Assembly: GCA_027014955.1 (NCBI GenBank) | Contig: JALWDA010000018.1 | Span: 1 to 56,126 of the forward strand | Direction of reading: 5' to 3' | Length of the DNA stretch: 56,126 nt | From: Desulfurococcales archaeon | Lineage (GTDB): Archaea; Thermoproteota; Thermoprotei_A; Sulfolobales; Fervidicoccaceae | Shown: positions 30,403 to 39,823 of the stretch, in pieces | Layout: each line of letters opens with the position of its first letter | Numbering within the stretch: position 1 is the first letter of the stretch | Program-made: the position numbers and the translations under genes | The notes under the pieces: model-generated | What the model was told of the DNA's origin: nothing | Seen by the model: the letters and a program-made list of their open reading frames with translations, nothing else | Database searches by the model: none

Positions 30403-32772
30403 ATGGAAATAAAGTTCCTGGTACTAGACGCTTCCTACGAGATATGGGGACGGGAGCCTGTCGTACTACTCTGGGCTCACGATGATACAGGCGAACCCAT
30501 AGTGGTGTTTGACAACACTTTTAGGCCCTATTTCTACGTGATGGTGGAGCCTGGATGGGAGGATAGCGTTAGGGAAAAGCTACTAGCACTGTCCGAGACA
30601 AAGTCTCCCATAATTTCAATAGAGCTTGTAGAAAAAAGGTTCTTTGGAAGACCGTTAAAGGTCCTCAAGGTAACCACAGTCATACCCGAGTATGTTAGAG
30701 GATACCGGGAGAAGGCGAAAGAATTACCGGGAGTCAAAGATGTTCTTGAAGCCGACGTACGGTTTGCATTAAGATACATGATCGACAAGGGAGTGAAGCC
30801 GTTCCGCTGGTACAGGGCGAAAGTAAGAGAAATCAGCAAAGCAGGATACCGGGTAACTAGACAGTACATGATAGAGGAAGGGCCCGAGGAGATAGAGCCC
30901 ACACCCCCCCTGACTAGGTTGAAGAGCCTGGGGTTCGACATTGAGGTATTCAATAGTTCAGGGAGCCCACGAGCTTCCCGAGACCCTATTATTATCATAG
31001 GCGTAATAGATGGGGGAGTTCACCAGTTTTGGGCTAAAGACGCAAACGATAGGAATATTATAAAAGAATTTGTGGAATACATACAGTCACACGACCCCGA
31101 CATAATTTACGGATACAATAGTAACAGGTTCGACTGGCCTTACCTACAGTCCAGAGCAAGAGTTAACAAGGTTAAGCTAGATGTGGGGAGGAGGGCTGAT
31201 TCCGAGCCCGCTACAAGCGTTCATGGACATATAAGTATTGCAGGTAGGCTGAACATAGACATATACGACTTTGCAGAGGAAATCCCAGAGATAAAGATGA
31301 AGACACTTGAAGAGGTTGCAGACTACTTTGGCATAATGAAGAAAAGCGAAAGAGTCATACTTGACTGGATGGACATACCTAGACTGTGGAGCGGAGATGA
31401 ATCTGACCGCAGGCTTGTCCTCGAGTACAATAAACATGACTTAGAAGCAACCCGCGGGCTTGCCCAGAAGTTCATACCCTTCGGAATACAGCTCTCAAGC
31501 CTTACAGGCATACCTCTGGACCAAGTCATGGCCGCAAGCGTCGGGTTCAGGCTAGAGTTCTACCTTATGCGGCAAGCATTCAAGTACAACGAACTCGTCC
31601 CCAACCGAGTAGAGAGAAAAGCCGAGAGCTACAAAGGCGCTATAGTCTTGAAGCCCAAACCCGGAGTGCACGAGAATGTCGTGGTCCTCGACTTCACAAG
31701 CATGTATCCCAGCATAATGATAAAATACAATGTAGGCCCAGACACGTTGCTAAAGGAAGGTGAAGAGAACGTTGAAGCCTATGAAGCACCCGATGTCGGT
31801 CACAGGTTTAGAAAGGAGCCACCAGGGTTCTTTAAAAGCGTTCTAAAGAACCTGCTCGACGCCAGAAGGAAAATACGGGAGGAGCTTAGGAAGCTCGATA
31901 AAAATGATCCCAACTACGAGATTCTTAACGAGAGGCAAAAAGCCATGAAACTCCTCGCCAACGCAGCCTATGGATACATGGGCTGGCCTGCTGCTAGATG
32001 GTATTGCAAGGAGTGTGCAGAAGCCGTCACGGCATGGGGCCGCCACAACATTCTCTCCGCTATAAGAAAGGCCAGGGAACTCGGGCTTGAGATTATCTAT
32101 GGTGACACCGATAGCCTTTTTGTGAAAAACAAGCCTGGAGTCATTGAAGAGTTCATCAAGTGGATAGAGAATGACCTGGGGTTCGAGATAAAAATAGATA
32201 AGGTATACAGGAGGGTTTTCTTCACCGAGGCCAAGAAGAGATACGTCGGCCTCACTGTTGATGGAGAGACCGATGTGGTGGGCTTTGAGGCTATTAGAGG
32301 AGACTGGGCTGAGGTTGCTAAAGAAGTCCAGTTCGAGGTAGCAAGACTGGTGTTAGAAGAGGGAGATACTGGCAAGGCCGTCGAATATGTTAGGAGGCTT
32401 ATCCAAGAACTCAAGGAAAAAAAGATCCCCATTAATAAGCTAATCATATGGAAAACGCTGACAAAGCCTATCGAGGCATACGACGTCGAGGCTCCCCACG
32501 TCAAGGCGGCAATGAGGTACCGCGAGTATGGGATATCAGTCATGCCGGGGGACAAGATTGGTTACGTTATAGTTAGAGGTGGAGGAAAGATTAGCGACAA
32601 GGCTGTCCCCTACTTTGCCGCAAAGCTCGACGATATTGACTATGAATATTACATAGAGCATCAGATAATACCAGCAGCTCTCAGGATACTGAAGTACTTT
32701 GGAATCTCCGAAGCGAAGCTTAGAAATGTGGCCACGTCAAAGCAGAAGAGCCTATTCGAATACTTCTCTTAA
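30403..32772 (+). CDS. Family B DNA polymerase
   Basis: Exo motifs LGFDIEVFN, YGYNSNRFDWPYL, YNKHDLEAT; pol motifs DFTSMYPSIM and YGDTDSLFV; 789 aa. Confidence 0.97.
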   Translation: MEIKFLVLDASYEIWGREPVVLLWAHDDTGEPIVVFDNTFRPYFYVMVEPGWEDSVREKLLALSETKSPIISIELVEKRFFGRPLKVLKVTTVIPEYVRGYREKAKELPGVKDVLEADVRFALRYMIDKGVKPFRWYRAKVREISKAGYRVTRQYMIEEGPEEIEPTPPLTRLKSLGFDIEVFNSSGSPRASRDPIIIIGVIDGGVHQFWAKDANDRNIIKEFVEYIQSHDPDIIYGYNSNRFDWPYLQSRARVNKVKLDVGRRADSEPATSVHGHISIAGRLNIDIYDFAEEIPEIKMKTLEEVADYFGIMKKSERVILDWMDIPRLWSGDESDRRLVLEYNKHDLEATRGLAQKFIPFGIQLSSLTGIPLDQVMAASVGFRLEFYLMRQAFKYNELVPNRVERKAESYKGAIVLKPKPGVHENVVVLDFTSMYPSIMIKYNVGPDTLLKEGEENVEAYEAPDVGHRFRKEPPGFFKSVLKNLLDARRKIREELRKLDKNDPNYEILNERQKAMKLLANAAYGYMGWPAARWYCKECAEAVTAWGRHNILSAIRKARELGLEIIYGDTDSLFVKNKPGVIEEFIKWIENDLGFEIKIDKVYRRVFFTEAKKRYVGLTVDGETDVVGFEAIRGDWAEVAKEVQFEVARLVLEEGDTGKAVEYVRRLIQELKEKKIPINKLIIWKTLTKPIEAYDVEAPHVKAAMRYREYGISVMPGDKIGYVIVRGGGKISDKAVPYFAAKLDDIDYEYYIEHQIIPAALRILKYFGISEAKLRNVATSKQKSLFEYFS

Positions 32773-32789
32773 AACAAAAGTAGAGAGCC

Positions 32790-33995
32790 GTGAAGAGGCC
32801 AATGCGGTTGAAAAGAGTAAAGATAACCAAGGGGGCTGAGAAGTTTATAAAACAACGCTCATACACAATTTTCTCCAAATGGGTGAGGAAGCTCGATAAT
32901 GGGATCAGAAATGGTGAATTTGTTGAAGTATATAGGGGGAAGGACCTTATTGGATACGGGTTTTATGAAGAGATAGGATCGATCGGAGTTAGACTACTTG
33001 CCTATATATCAGAAAATCCTCCTGATACCCTGGAAGAAATTATACGATGGCGCGTAGAAAAGGCGTACAAGATACGCATGAGGGGTGGGGAGAGACCAGA
33101 GGCGGGTTACAGGCTTGCTTACGCGGATAGTGATGGCATGCCCGGGCTTATAGTGGACGTGTTCAATGATGTTTCAGTAGTCCAGTCCACTAGCTTTGGC
33201 TGGGACAACAATCTGCACCAGCTGGCCGAGAGTCTGGTTGAACTCGGAGTTTCGGAGAAAGTGTTTGCAAAGAACGACCAAAGGGCTAGAAAGTTGTATG
33301 GCTTGCCAGTATACAAGAGATATCTTGCTGGGGATGGCGATGGCTCCACACTAATTCGCGAAGGTGACGCGATCTTCATAGTAGACTATATGAGAGGTCA
33401 TAAGACAGGGTTCTACCTAGACCAACGTCCTGCTAGATTACGTATATCAAATATTGACCTTAGCAACGGTACTGTTCTCGACTTGTTTTCATACAACGCA
33501 GCCTTCGCGGTACATTCATTATTGGCAGGAGCGTCTGAGGCCCTAATAGTTGAGGAGGATGAGCCCTCTACTAGGATAGCACTGGAAAACCTGAGGCTAA
33601 ACGGGCATATTGTAAAGGGCCACGTTATGAGGGGGAGGGTGGAAAAAGTCCTCGACTATCTAGTTGGGAGGAAACGGATGTTTGACTTAGTTGTCGTAGA
33701 TCCACCAGCATTTATACCATCCCCGGAGTTCGTCGACAAAGGTAGGAGGGCTTATAAAGTACTTTTCAAAAACGCTGTCAAAGCTGTAAAACCGGGAGGG
33801 TTTATATACGCCTCTAGCTGTAGCTACCACCTTAGCCCATCCGAGTTGCTGGATATGGTTAAGGTTGCAGCTGAGTCACTCGGGTACGAGTCCAGGGTTG
33901 TCTTCGAGAACACGCCTTTCAACTCCAACCCCTATACGAGGGTCGTTGACCAGGAACTTAGATATCTTAAAGGATATCTTATTTTGCTAAGCTAG
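32790..33995 (+). CDS. Class I SAM-dependent rRNA methyltransferase (RlmI-like)
   Basis: N-terminal PUA-like region; DQRPARLRI, VLDLFSYNAAFAVHSLLAGASEALIVE, LVVVDPPAFIPSPE. Confidence 0.9.
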   Translation: MKRPMRLKRVKITKGAEKFIKQRSYTIFSKWVRKLDNGIRNGEFVEVYRGKDLIGYGFYEEIGSIGVRLLAYISENPPDTLEEIIRWRVEKAYKIRMRGGERPEAGYRLAYADSDGMPGLIVDVFNDVSVVQSTSFGWDNNLHQLAESLVELGVSEKVFAKNDQRARKLYGLPVYKRYLAGDGDGSTLIREGDAIFIVDYMRGHKTGFYLDQRPARLRISNIDLSNGTVLDLFSYNAAFAVHSLLAGASEALIVEEDEPSTRIALENLRLNGHIVKGHVMRGRVEKVLDYLVGRKRMFDLVVVDPPAFIPSPEFVDKGRRAYKVLFKNAVKAVKPGGFIYASSCSYHLSPSELLDMVKVAAESLGYESRVVFENTPFNSNPYTRVVDQELRYLKGYLILLS

Positions 33996-34013
33996 GGCGG
34001 AGGGGTTAGTGAG

Positions 34014-34907
34014 ATGGTTGTTGTGGGCCTTATTCACCACGCGCCTACTCCCCCGTATACCTCAAGACAGATACTAGAAGCGGCCAAGGACCTTGGCGCC
34101 GACACGGTTTACCTCCGCCCTATTGACTTGTCTATACATGTTGAGGAAACCGGGGAAGTGCGTGTTCTAAAGCGGGGAAGACCTCTTAGACTGGACGCTT
34201 TATTCGTACGTGGTCTCCTTAAACCTTCAAGCATTGAGGAAGCAGCGCTTTCAATGGACATAGTGATTGTATTCGAAGAAAATGGTGTCTTGACCATAAA
34301 TAACTCTAGGGGGATACTCACTGCAAGAGACAAGTTGTTATCAACCATAATTCTAAGGAAAAAAGGAATACCCGTACTACCCTCTGTCGTCTCTATGAGT
34401 ATGGCTCCTTTACTCCGGTCTTTAGAGGAGTGGGGTAGAGGTGTCATTAAGCCAATAATAGGTAGCCTTGGCAGGGGAGTAATTCCTGTGGACAACCCGG
34501 ATATAGCGTATTCTGTAATAAGGCAGCTGTTTTCATGGTCTCAACCTGTTTTGCTACAGAAGCATGTGGATAAGCCCGGTAATAGGGATCTGAGGGTGCT
34601 CGTGGTTAATGGAGAAGTTGTGGCGAGCTACTATAGGGTCGCGCCTCATGGAGGTTTTAAAACAAATGTTTCCCAAGGAGCCCGGGTTGAGGGCGCAAGC
34701 GATGTTGATAGGGATGTACTAGAGGCTGCGATTAAATCCGTGGATACGCTGGGCTTACTCTATGGCGGTGTAGATATTATTATTGCTCGAGATGGATACT
34801 ATGTCCTTGAGGTAAACTCGATGCCCAACTGGAAGGGCGCCCTAGAAATTGGCGTTAATCCCGCACCAATACTGGTTAGGTCTGTGCTGGAGCTGGTTAA
34901 AAGGTGA
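34014..34907 (+). CDS. ATP-grasp ligase of the RimK family
   Basis: KPIIGSLGRGVIPVD, RDLRVLVVNGEVVASYYR, YYVLEVNSMPNWKGAL. The precise substrate cannot be set from sequence. Confidence 0.82.
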   Translation: MVVVGLIHHAPTPPYTSRQILEAAKDLGADTVYLRPIDLSIHVEETGEVRVLKRGRPLRLDALFVRGLLKPSSIEEAALSMDIVIVFEENGVLTINNSRGILTARDKLLSTIILRKKGIPVLPSVVSMSMAPLLRSLEEWGRGVIKPIIGSLGRGVIPVDNPDIAYSVIRQLFSWSQPVLLQKHVDKPGNRDLRVLVVNGEVVASYYRVAPHGGFKTNVSQGARVEGASDVDRDVLEAAIKSVDTLGLLYGGVDIIIARDGYYVLEVNSMPNWKGALEIGVNPAPILVRSVLELVKR

Positions 34908-35956
34908 ATGGAGTGGGGTATGAGGCCCTGGTTCCTTTGATTATTGCCACTATTTCGACCCCGGTCTCTGTGATATTGGTGGAGAAGCTCTCAATAAGAT
35001 TTGGCCTTGTCTCTGACGACGCCCATAAGGTAAGGGAATCGAAAATACCCTCCATAGGTGGGACTGGTTATGCTATTGGGGTTGTTCTAGGCATAATCGC
35101 ATTACTTTTGATGAAATACTTTGAATTGGGCTTCTGGAGGGCGAGTGAGTATCAGGCCAAGGGTCTTTTAGTCTTTCTTGCGATTGTTATTGTTGCCATG
35201 ATTATAGGGCTTGTCGATGACCTCTATAAATTGGGTGGTCGCACAAAGGTTGCACTAACACTCATACCTGGGTTGATAGTTGTTATAAGCGATTCTTATG
35301 ATTACAGGCTGTTTATTCCCTTTATTGGCCAGGTAAACGCGAGCATAGTGTATCCGCTTGTGATTCCAGTCGCCTTCGCAGTTGCGATGAATGCAGTCAA
35401 TATGGTGGATACACATAACGGTCTGGCCCCTCTTAGCGTTACCGTTCTGCTAACTACCCTTATGGTAGCATACACGTTCTCAAAAGACGACCTTCCAAGT
35501 GTTTATAGTTATGAGACCCTTGTGAGCATATACATGGTTTCTCTCGCGGCACTTGCATCATATCTGCCCTTCAACATCTATCCAAGCAGGGTTTTCAACG
35601 GCGATGCAGGTTCTCTGACATGGGGAGCAATCTTGGCTTTCCTGGCCATAACATCGAGATTGGAGGCTCTTTTAGTCATGGCCTCAATGCCAATAATAAC
35701 GAACGGATTTTCCATACTTGCTAGCATAAAGGGGTTTGTCGAGCATAGTCAGCTGGAGGAGAGGCCTGTTAAGGTGGACAAGAAGAACAACATGATATTC
35801 GTCAATCCGAGAGATAACGCTCCGCTGTCACTCGCTTCGCTCTCAGTTGCTGCAGGGCCACTAAAAGAACATGAGCTGGTATGCGCCATTGTACTACTGG
35901 TCGTCTCAAGCAGTTTTGTCTCACTTATCGTATGGCAGGTTGTCCTCGGGGGGTGA
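34904..35956 (+). CDS. UDP-GlcNAc:dolichol/undecaprenol-P GlcNAc-1-phosphate transferase family (GT4/AglH-like)
   Basis: Polytopic; DDAHKVRESKIPSIGGTGYA, GLVDDLYKLGGRTKVAL, NMVDTHNGLAP, FNGDAGSL. Confidence 0.88.
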   Translation: MNGVGYEALVPLIIATISTPVSVILVEKLSIRFGLVSDDAHKVRESKIPSIGGTGYAIGVVLGIIALLLMKYFELGFWRASEYQAKGLLVFLAIVIVAMIIGLVDDLYKLGGRTKVALTLIPGLIVVISDSYDYRLFIPFIGQVNASIVYPLVIPVAFAVAMNAVNMVDTHNGLAPLSVTVLLTTLMVAYTFSKDDLPSVYSYETLVSIYMVSLAALASYLPFNIYPSRVFNGDAGSLTWGAILAFLAITSRLEALLVMASMPIITNGFSILASIKGFVEHSQLEERPVKVDKKNNMIFVNPRDNAPLSLASLSVAAGPLKEHELVCAIVLLVVSSSFVSLIVWQVVLGG

Positions 35957-35962
35957 GTAACC

Positions 35963-36655
35963 GTGGGGCGCATGACTCCCATCGTGATTAAGATAAGTGG
36001 GAGCTTCATACAGCCTGATAATCCAGAGCTAATTAAAAGCTATGCTGAAGCTATCATTGATGTATACAGTACAGGGTATAGGCCTATTGTTATTGTAGGC
36101 GGGGGAAAGGTTGCTAGGAACTACATAACAGCAGGCAGGAACCTTGGTATAAATGAAGCTCTTTTAGACCTAATCGGGATACAGGTGACGCGGTTGAACG
36201 CGAGGCTCCTGATACATGCACTGGAAGGCAGAGCCATGACTACTATACCCGAAACAGTATCCGACTTGCTGAAGGCCTACGAGGACCCTAGTGAGAGGAT
36301 AATCGTAATGGGTGGCCTACAGCCAGGACAATCGACAAACGCGGTTTCAGCAATAGCAGCAGAGGTTTCGGGCTCTTTTCTTATAATTAATGCTACTAAA
36401 GTCGATGGTGTTTATGATAAGGACCCTAAACTCTACAAAGATGCTAAGCTTTTCCGAGAAATAAGCGTAGAAGAACTGAAAAAAATACTAACAGATAAAA
36501 GCGCCATGGCTGGCAGATATGAGCTGTTCGATCCGCCAAGCCTGACAATTATATCCAGGAGCAGGATTAAAGTGCGCGTGGTAAATGGTGCTAACCCAGA
36601 AAATATAGTAAGAGCAGCTAAAGGGGAGAGTATTGGAACCCTCATTACACCTTAG
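35963..36655 (+). CDS. pyrH: UMP kinase (archaeal PyrH)
   Basis: VIKISGSFIQPDNPELIKSYA, IVIVGGGKVARNYI, TKVDGVYDKDPKLYKDAKLF. Confidence 0.92.
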   Translation: MGRMTPIVIKISGSFIQPDNPELIKSYAEAIIDVYSTGYRPIVIVGGGKVARNYITAGRNLGINEALLDLIGIQVTRLNARLLIHALEGRAMTTIPETVSDLLKAYEDPSERIIVMGGLQPGQSTNAVSAIAAEVSGSFLIINATKVDGVYDKDPKLYKDAKLFREISVEELKKILTDKSAMAGRYELFDPPSLTIISRSRIKVRVVNGANPENIVRAAKGESIGTLITP

Positions 36656-36750
36656 ATAGGTTCTTGGGTATCTTGGAGCAGTATGATTTGCCTCGTAGTC
36701 TCATTTGCTATGTTTTCCTAGATGATGACTTTGGTTCTCATAACCCTTAT

Positions 36751-36758
36751 TTATAAAT
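36751..36758 (+). promoter_or_regulatory. Putative TATA box for the DUF6513 gene
   Basis: ttataaat about 70 bp upstream of the ATG at 36827; no nearer promoter-like AT tract. Confidence 0.5.
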
Positions 36759-36772
36759 AAATTTTACACCGT

Positions 36773-36802
36773 ATGTTGCTCAACATTCCTATAAGGCAAC
36801 AT
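36773..36802. repeat. Overlapping inverted repeats ATGTTG-ct-CAACAT and ATGTTGC...GCAACAT
   Basis: 36773-36778 is complementary to both 36781-36786 and 36797-36802. Confidence 0.6.
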
Positions 36803-36826
36803 CCACTAGCGACACGGTGAACGAGC

Positions 36827-38479
36827 ATGAGCGATAAAGTGAGAATAGCGATAGTGACTGGCACCAAAGCCTACCCGATTATTAAGGAAATGGTTGACAA
36901 AGCCAAGTCAAAGCTAGATGACGTAGATATGAGTATCGTTATACTACCAGTGAGTGTAATAGGCATGGTCAACATTGATACCATTAAGCACATTGTTAGT
37001 ATAAAGAAAGAATTGCTAGAAACCTTGAGACATCATGACTATGTGCTCCTCCCTGGAAAGGTTGTAGGCGATGCAAGTGAGCTCGAGAGGCTAATTGAAA
37101 GACCCGTTTATAAGGGCACAACCGAGCCTTCCCATCTCACTGAGGTTATAAAGCTAATACTGGAGGGGAGAGAGCTTAGTCGAATAGAGCCCGCGGATAA
37201 GTTTATTGAATCAACGAAATTAGATGCCCTAATAAACACGTATTGGAATGACGTTATCTCGGGGTACGAGGTTGCCTTCGAGATTGGCGGGCTGAAGGTA
37301 CCTTTAAGAGGCCCTCCTGTAGTACTAGCCAGTGAGACCACTGTCACATTGTCCCCAGAAGAAGCCGCGGAACAGGCGTCCTATTATGAGAGACAGGGCG
37401 CGGACATAGTTATAGTCGGAGCCCCTTATGGAGAGGAAACCAGTAAGAGTATTGAGAGGCTCAAAGCTGTTGATAGGGCAGTGTCCAGCGCCCTCATAGC
37501 TATTGATTCCGCTAGTCCCCATACACTGAAAAAGGCACTAGAATATGGTGTTGAGCTTGTATTTAGTATTCACGAAGGCAATCTAGAATACTTAGCACCC
37601 TATGCTAAGAAAGGAGCCTTTGTAGTAATCCCAGGAAACCCCTACAGGGGCGTGGCTCCCTCGACTGAGGGAGAGGCTATTGCAATGTTGTTAAGAAACC
37701 TAAACAAAGCCAGGGACTTGGGCTATGACAGGATATTGGCAGACCTCATACTTCCTCCCCCGATACTGGGACTCTCAAGAGTGATTTCAGCCTACTTAGA
37801 GCTGGGAAAAACATTGAAGGATGTACCACTAATGGCAGGTCTTGCGAATGTTACTGAACTCGTCGACGCGGATAGCATAGGTGTGAATGCTCTCTTGTCA
37901 ATTCTAGCGGTAGAAGTAGGTATAAGCATGGTCCTTGTCTCAGAAGAGTCCTGGAAGGCTGTCGGTTCTACACTGGAAACCCGACTAGGATTAACCCTGG
38001 CAAGCGTTGCCAAGGCTAAGGGGGCAGCTCCCGTAGGCCAGGGTATAGACCTGCTACTAGCTAAGGATAAGAAAAAACCCATATCAACCACAGTCTGGAA
38101 GAATGCTAAAAAAGTAATAGAGGTAAACGAAGAAAAGTTGAATATCCATGGGCTGGACAAGTGGGGTTATGCAATTATTGATGTTGATTATAAGCTTTCC
38201 GAAATTATAGCCTGTATTCACAAATACGGGTCCGAGCCCGTATGCTACAAGGGAGAGGATCCTCTTTCAATCGCTAGGCGGATTTTGAGTGATTATAGAG
38301 AATTCACGTTGGAGCATGCCGCTTATCTTGGATTAGAGCTTGAGAAGGCTTACATTGCACTAAAGCTTAAGAAACAATATAGGCAAGATGAAGAGCTTAT
38401 AAAAACTCTTGAAGAAAGGTATAGGGATCTCGTTAATAGGTTCAGGCTAACTCACAGTGGAAAAACCAGCATTCACTAA
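36827..38479 (+). CDS. Dihydropteroate synthase-related protein (DUF6513-type, MJ0107-like)
   Basis: Two-part protein: N-terminal TGTKAYPIIKEMVDKAKSK... and TIM-barrel-like DIVIVGAPYGEE...ALIAIDSASPHTLKKAL...MAGLANVTELVDADSIGVNALL. Confidence 0.78.
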   Translation: MSDKVRIAIVTGTKAYPIIKEMVDKAKSKLDDVDMSIVILPVSVIGMVNIDTIKHIVSIKKELLETLRHHDYVLLPGKVVGDASELERLIERPVYKGTTEPSHLTEVIKLILEGRELSRIEPADKFIESTKLDALINTYWNDVISGYEVAFEIGGLKVPLRGPPVVLASETTVTLSPEEAAEQASYYERQGADIVIVGAPYGEETSKSIERLKAVDRAVSSALIAIDSASPHTLKKALEYGVELVFSIHEGNLEYLAPYAKKGAFVVIPGNPYRGVAPSTEGEAIAMLLRNLNKARDLGYDRILADLILPPPILGLSRVISAYLELGKTLKDVPLMAGLANVTELVDADSIGVNALLSILAVEVGISMVLVSEESWKAVGSTLETRLGLTLASVAKAKGAAPVGQGIDLLLAKDKKKPISTTVWKNAKKVIEVNEEKLNIHGLDKWGYAIIDVDYKLSEIIACIHKYGSEPVCYKGEDPLSIARRILSDYREFTLEHAAYLGLELEKAYIALKLKKQYRQDEELIKTLEERYRDLVNRFRLTHSGKTSIH

Positions 38480-38619
38480 CTAATTGAATTGTTAGCAGGG
38501 GGCAAAAGTATGTTTCTTTTTCCAATGATACTTAACAACTCCGTAGCAAAGAGTGATATAATCTGTAAAGCTTCATTTTAACCAGTGCCTTACAATTTAA
38601 GAGGGAGAATAGCAGAAAA

Positions 38620-39798
38620 GTGGTGGCCAATATGCATAGAAACGAAAGTTTGGAGAGTTTTAAGGTAAAGCATGCAAAAACTGTAGTTTACTTTGGCCTA
38701 GGCGCTCTGGCCGAAATCGAACCCACTATTAAGATGCACAAGAAGATTGGCATTATAACTGGTTCTAAAAGTGCACGAATTAGTGGCGCGTTTAATGACT
38801 TAGAAGACATGCTTAGTAAATACAGTATAGAATACACGCTCTATGAAGGAATAAGGCCCAACCCCACACTAGCCCAATGCGAGGAAGCAGTAAATGTGCT
38901 GAAAAACGAAGGCATAGAGGCTATCGTAGGAATTGGGGGAGGAAGTGTTCTCGACACCGCCAAGATTGTGGCATCTTCTCTGGGAGATGGGAAGCCTTGT
39001 GCCTATTACGTTGAAGAGCGAGGTAGCCCCGAGGCTCCTCTTCCACTATATGCTATCAACTTGACTCATGGAACAGGAAGCGAGATTGATAGATATTCTG
39101 TAATAAACATTACCCATAGGAGGGAAAAAAGAGGCCTTGTCACAATTTATCCCAAAATCGGTGTAGATGACCCCAGATACACGGTTTCGCTGCCAGAGTT
39201 TCAGACAATGATAACCACATTTGACGCCTTCTACCATTCTATTGAGTCCTCTACCGGTCCTCGTTCTAATCCGCTGGTTAGGGACCTATCGAGGAGCGCG
39301 GTTGAGAGAATATATCTCTACCTAGAAAGGGCTTTGACAGAGCCTGGCGATGTCGTTGCAAGATATAATTTGTTATACTCCAGCATGTTAGCAGGCATTT
39401 CTATCGATTATGCGGGCACACATATAATACACTTGATAGAACACGAGCTCAGTGGAGTTAATGACAGACTTGAACATGCTAGCGGGCTCGCTATCATAGG
39501 ACCACGCTTACTACCGTATGTGCATAAAAACTCGCCCGAATATTCAGCCTACGTTTTGAAACCTTTAAATAACGAGATAAGAGCTATTAGGGAGCACGCA
39601 GAGTTAGCTGGAAAGATTGTGGAGGATTTCCAGCGGTCAATGGGGTTCGATAAAACCCTAGGCGACTATGGGTTTGATAGGAGTGACTTGACTGAGGCAG
39701 TTGACAAGGTGTGGAAAACTGCGGTGAAATTGTGGGGAGACAAACCCTTTGGTATTAGTAAGGAAATGGTTTTAGGAATATTGGAGGATTTGTTATGA
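38620..39798 (+). CDS. Iron-containing alcohol dehydrogenase family protein
   Basis: IVGIGGGSVLDTAKIVAS, NLTHGTGSEIDRYSVI, TTFDAFYHSIES, GTHIIHLIEHELSG. Confidence 0.9.
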   Translation: MVANMHRNESLESFKVKHAKTVVYFGLGALAEIEPTIKMHKKIGIITGSKSARISGAFNDLEDMLSKYSIEYTLYEGIRPNPTLAQCEEAVNVLKNEGIEAIVGIGGGSVLDTAKIVASSLGDGKPCAYYVEERGSPEAPLPLYAINLTHGTGSEIDRYSVINITHRREKRGLVTIYPKIGVDDPRYTVSLPEFQTMITTFDAFYHSIESSTGPRSNPLVRDLSRSAVERIYLYLERALTEPGDVVARYNLLYSSMLAGISIDYAGTHIIHLIEHELSGVNDRLEHASGLAIIGPRLLPYVHKNSPEYSAYVLKPLNNEIRAIREHAELAGKIVEDFQRSMGFDKTLGDYGFDRSDLTEAVDKVWKTAVKLWGDKPFGISKEMVLGILEDLL

Positions 39799-39823
39799 AA
39801 AATCATTGACTTGCTCATTTTCT

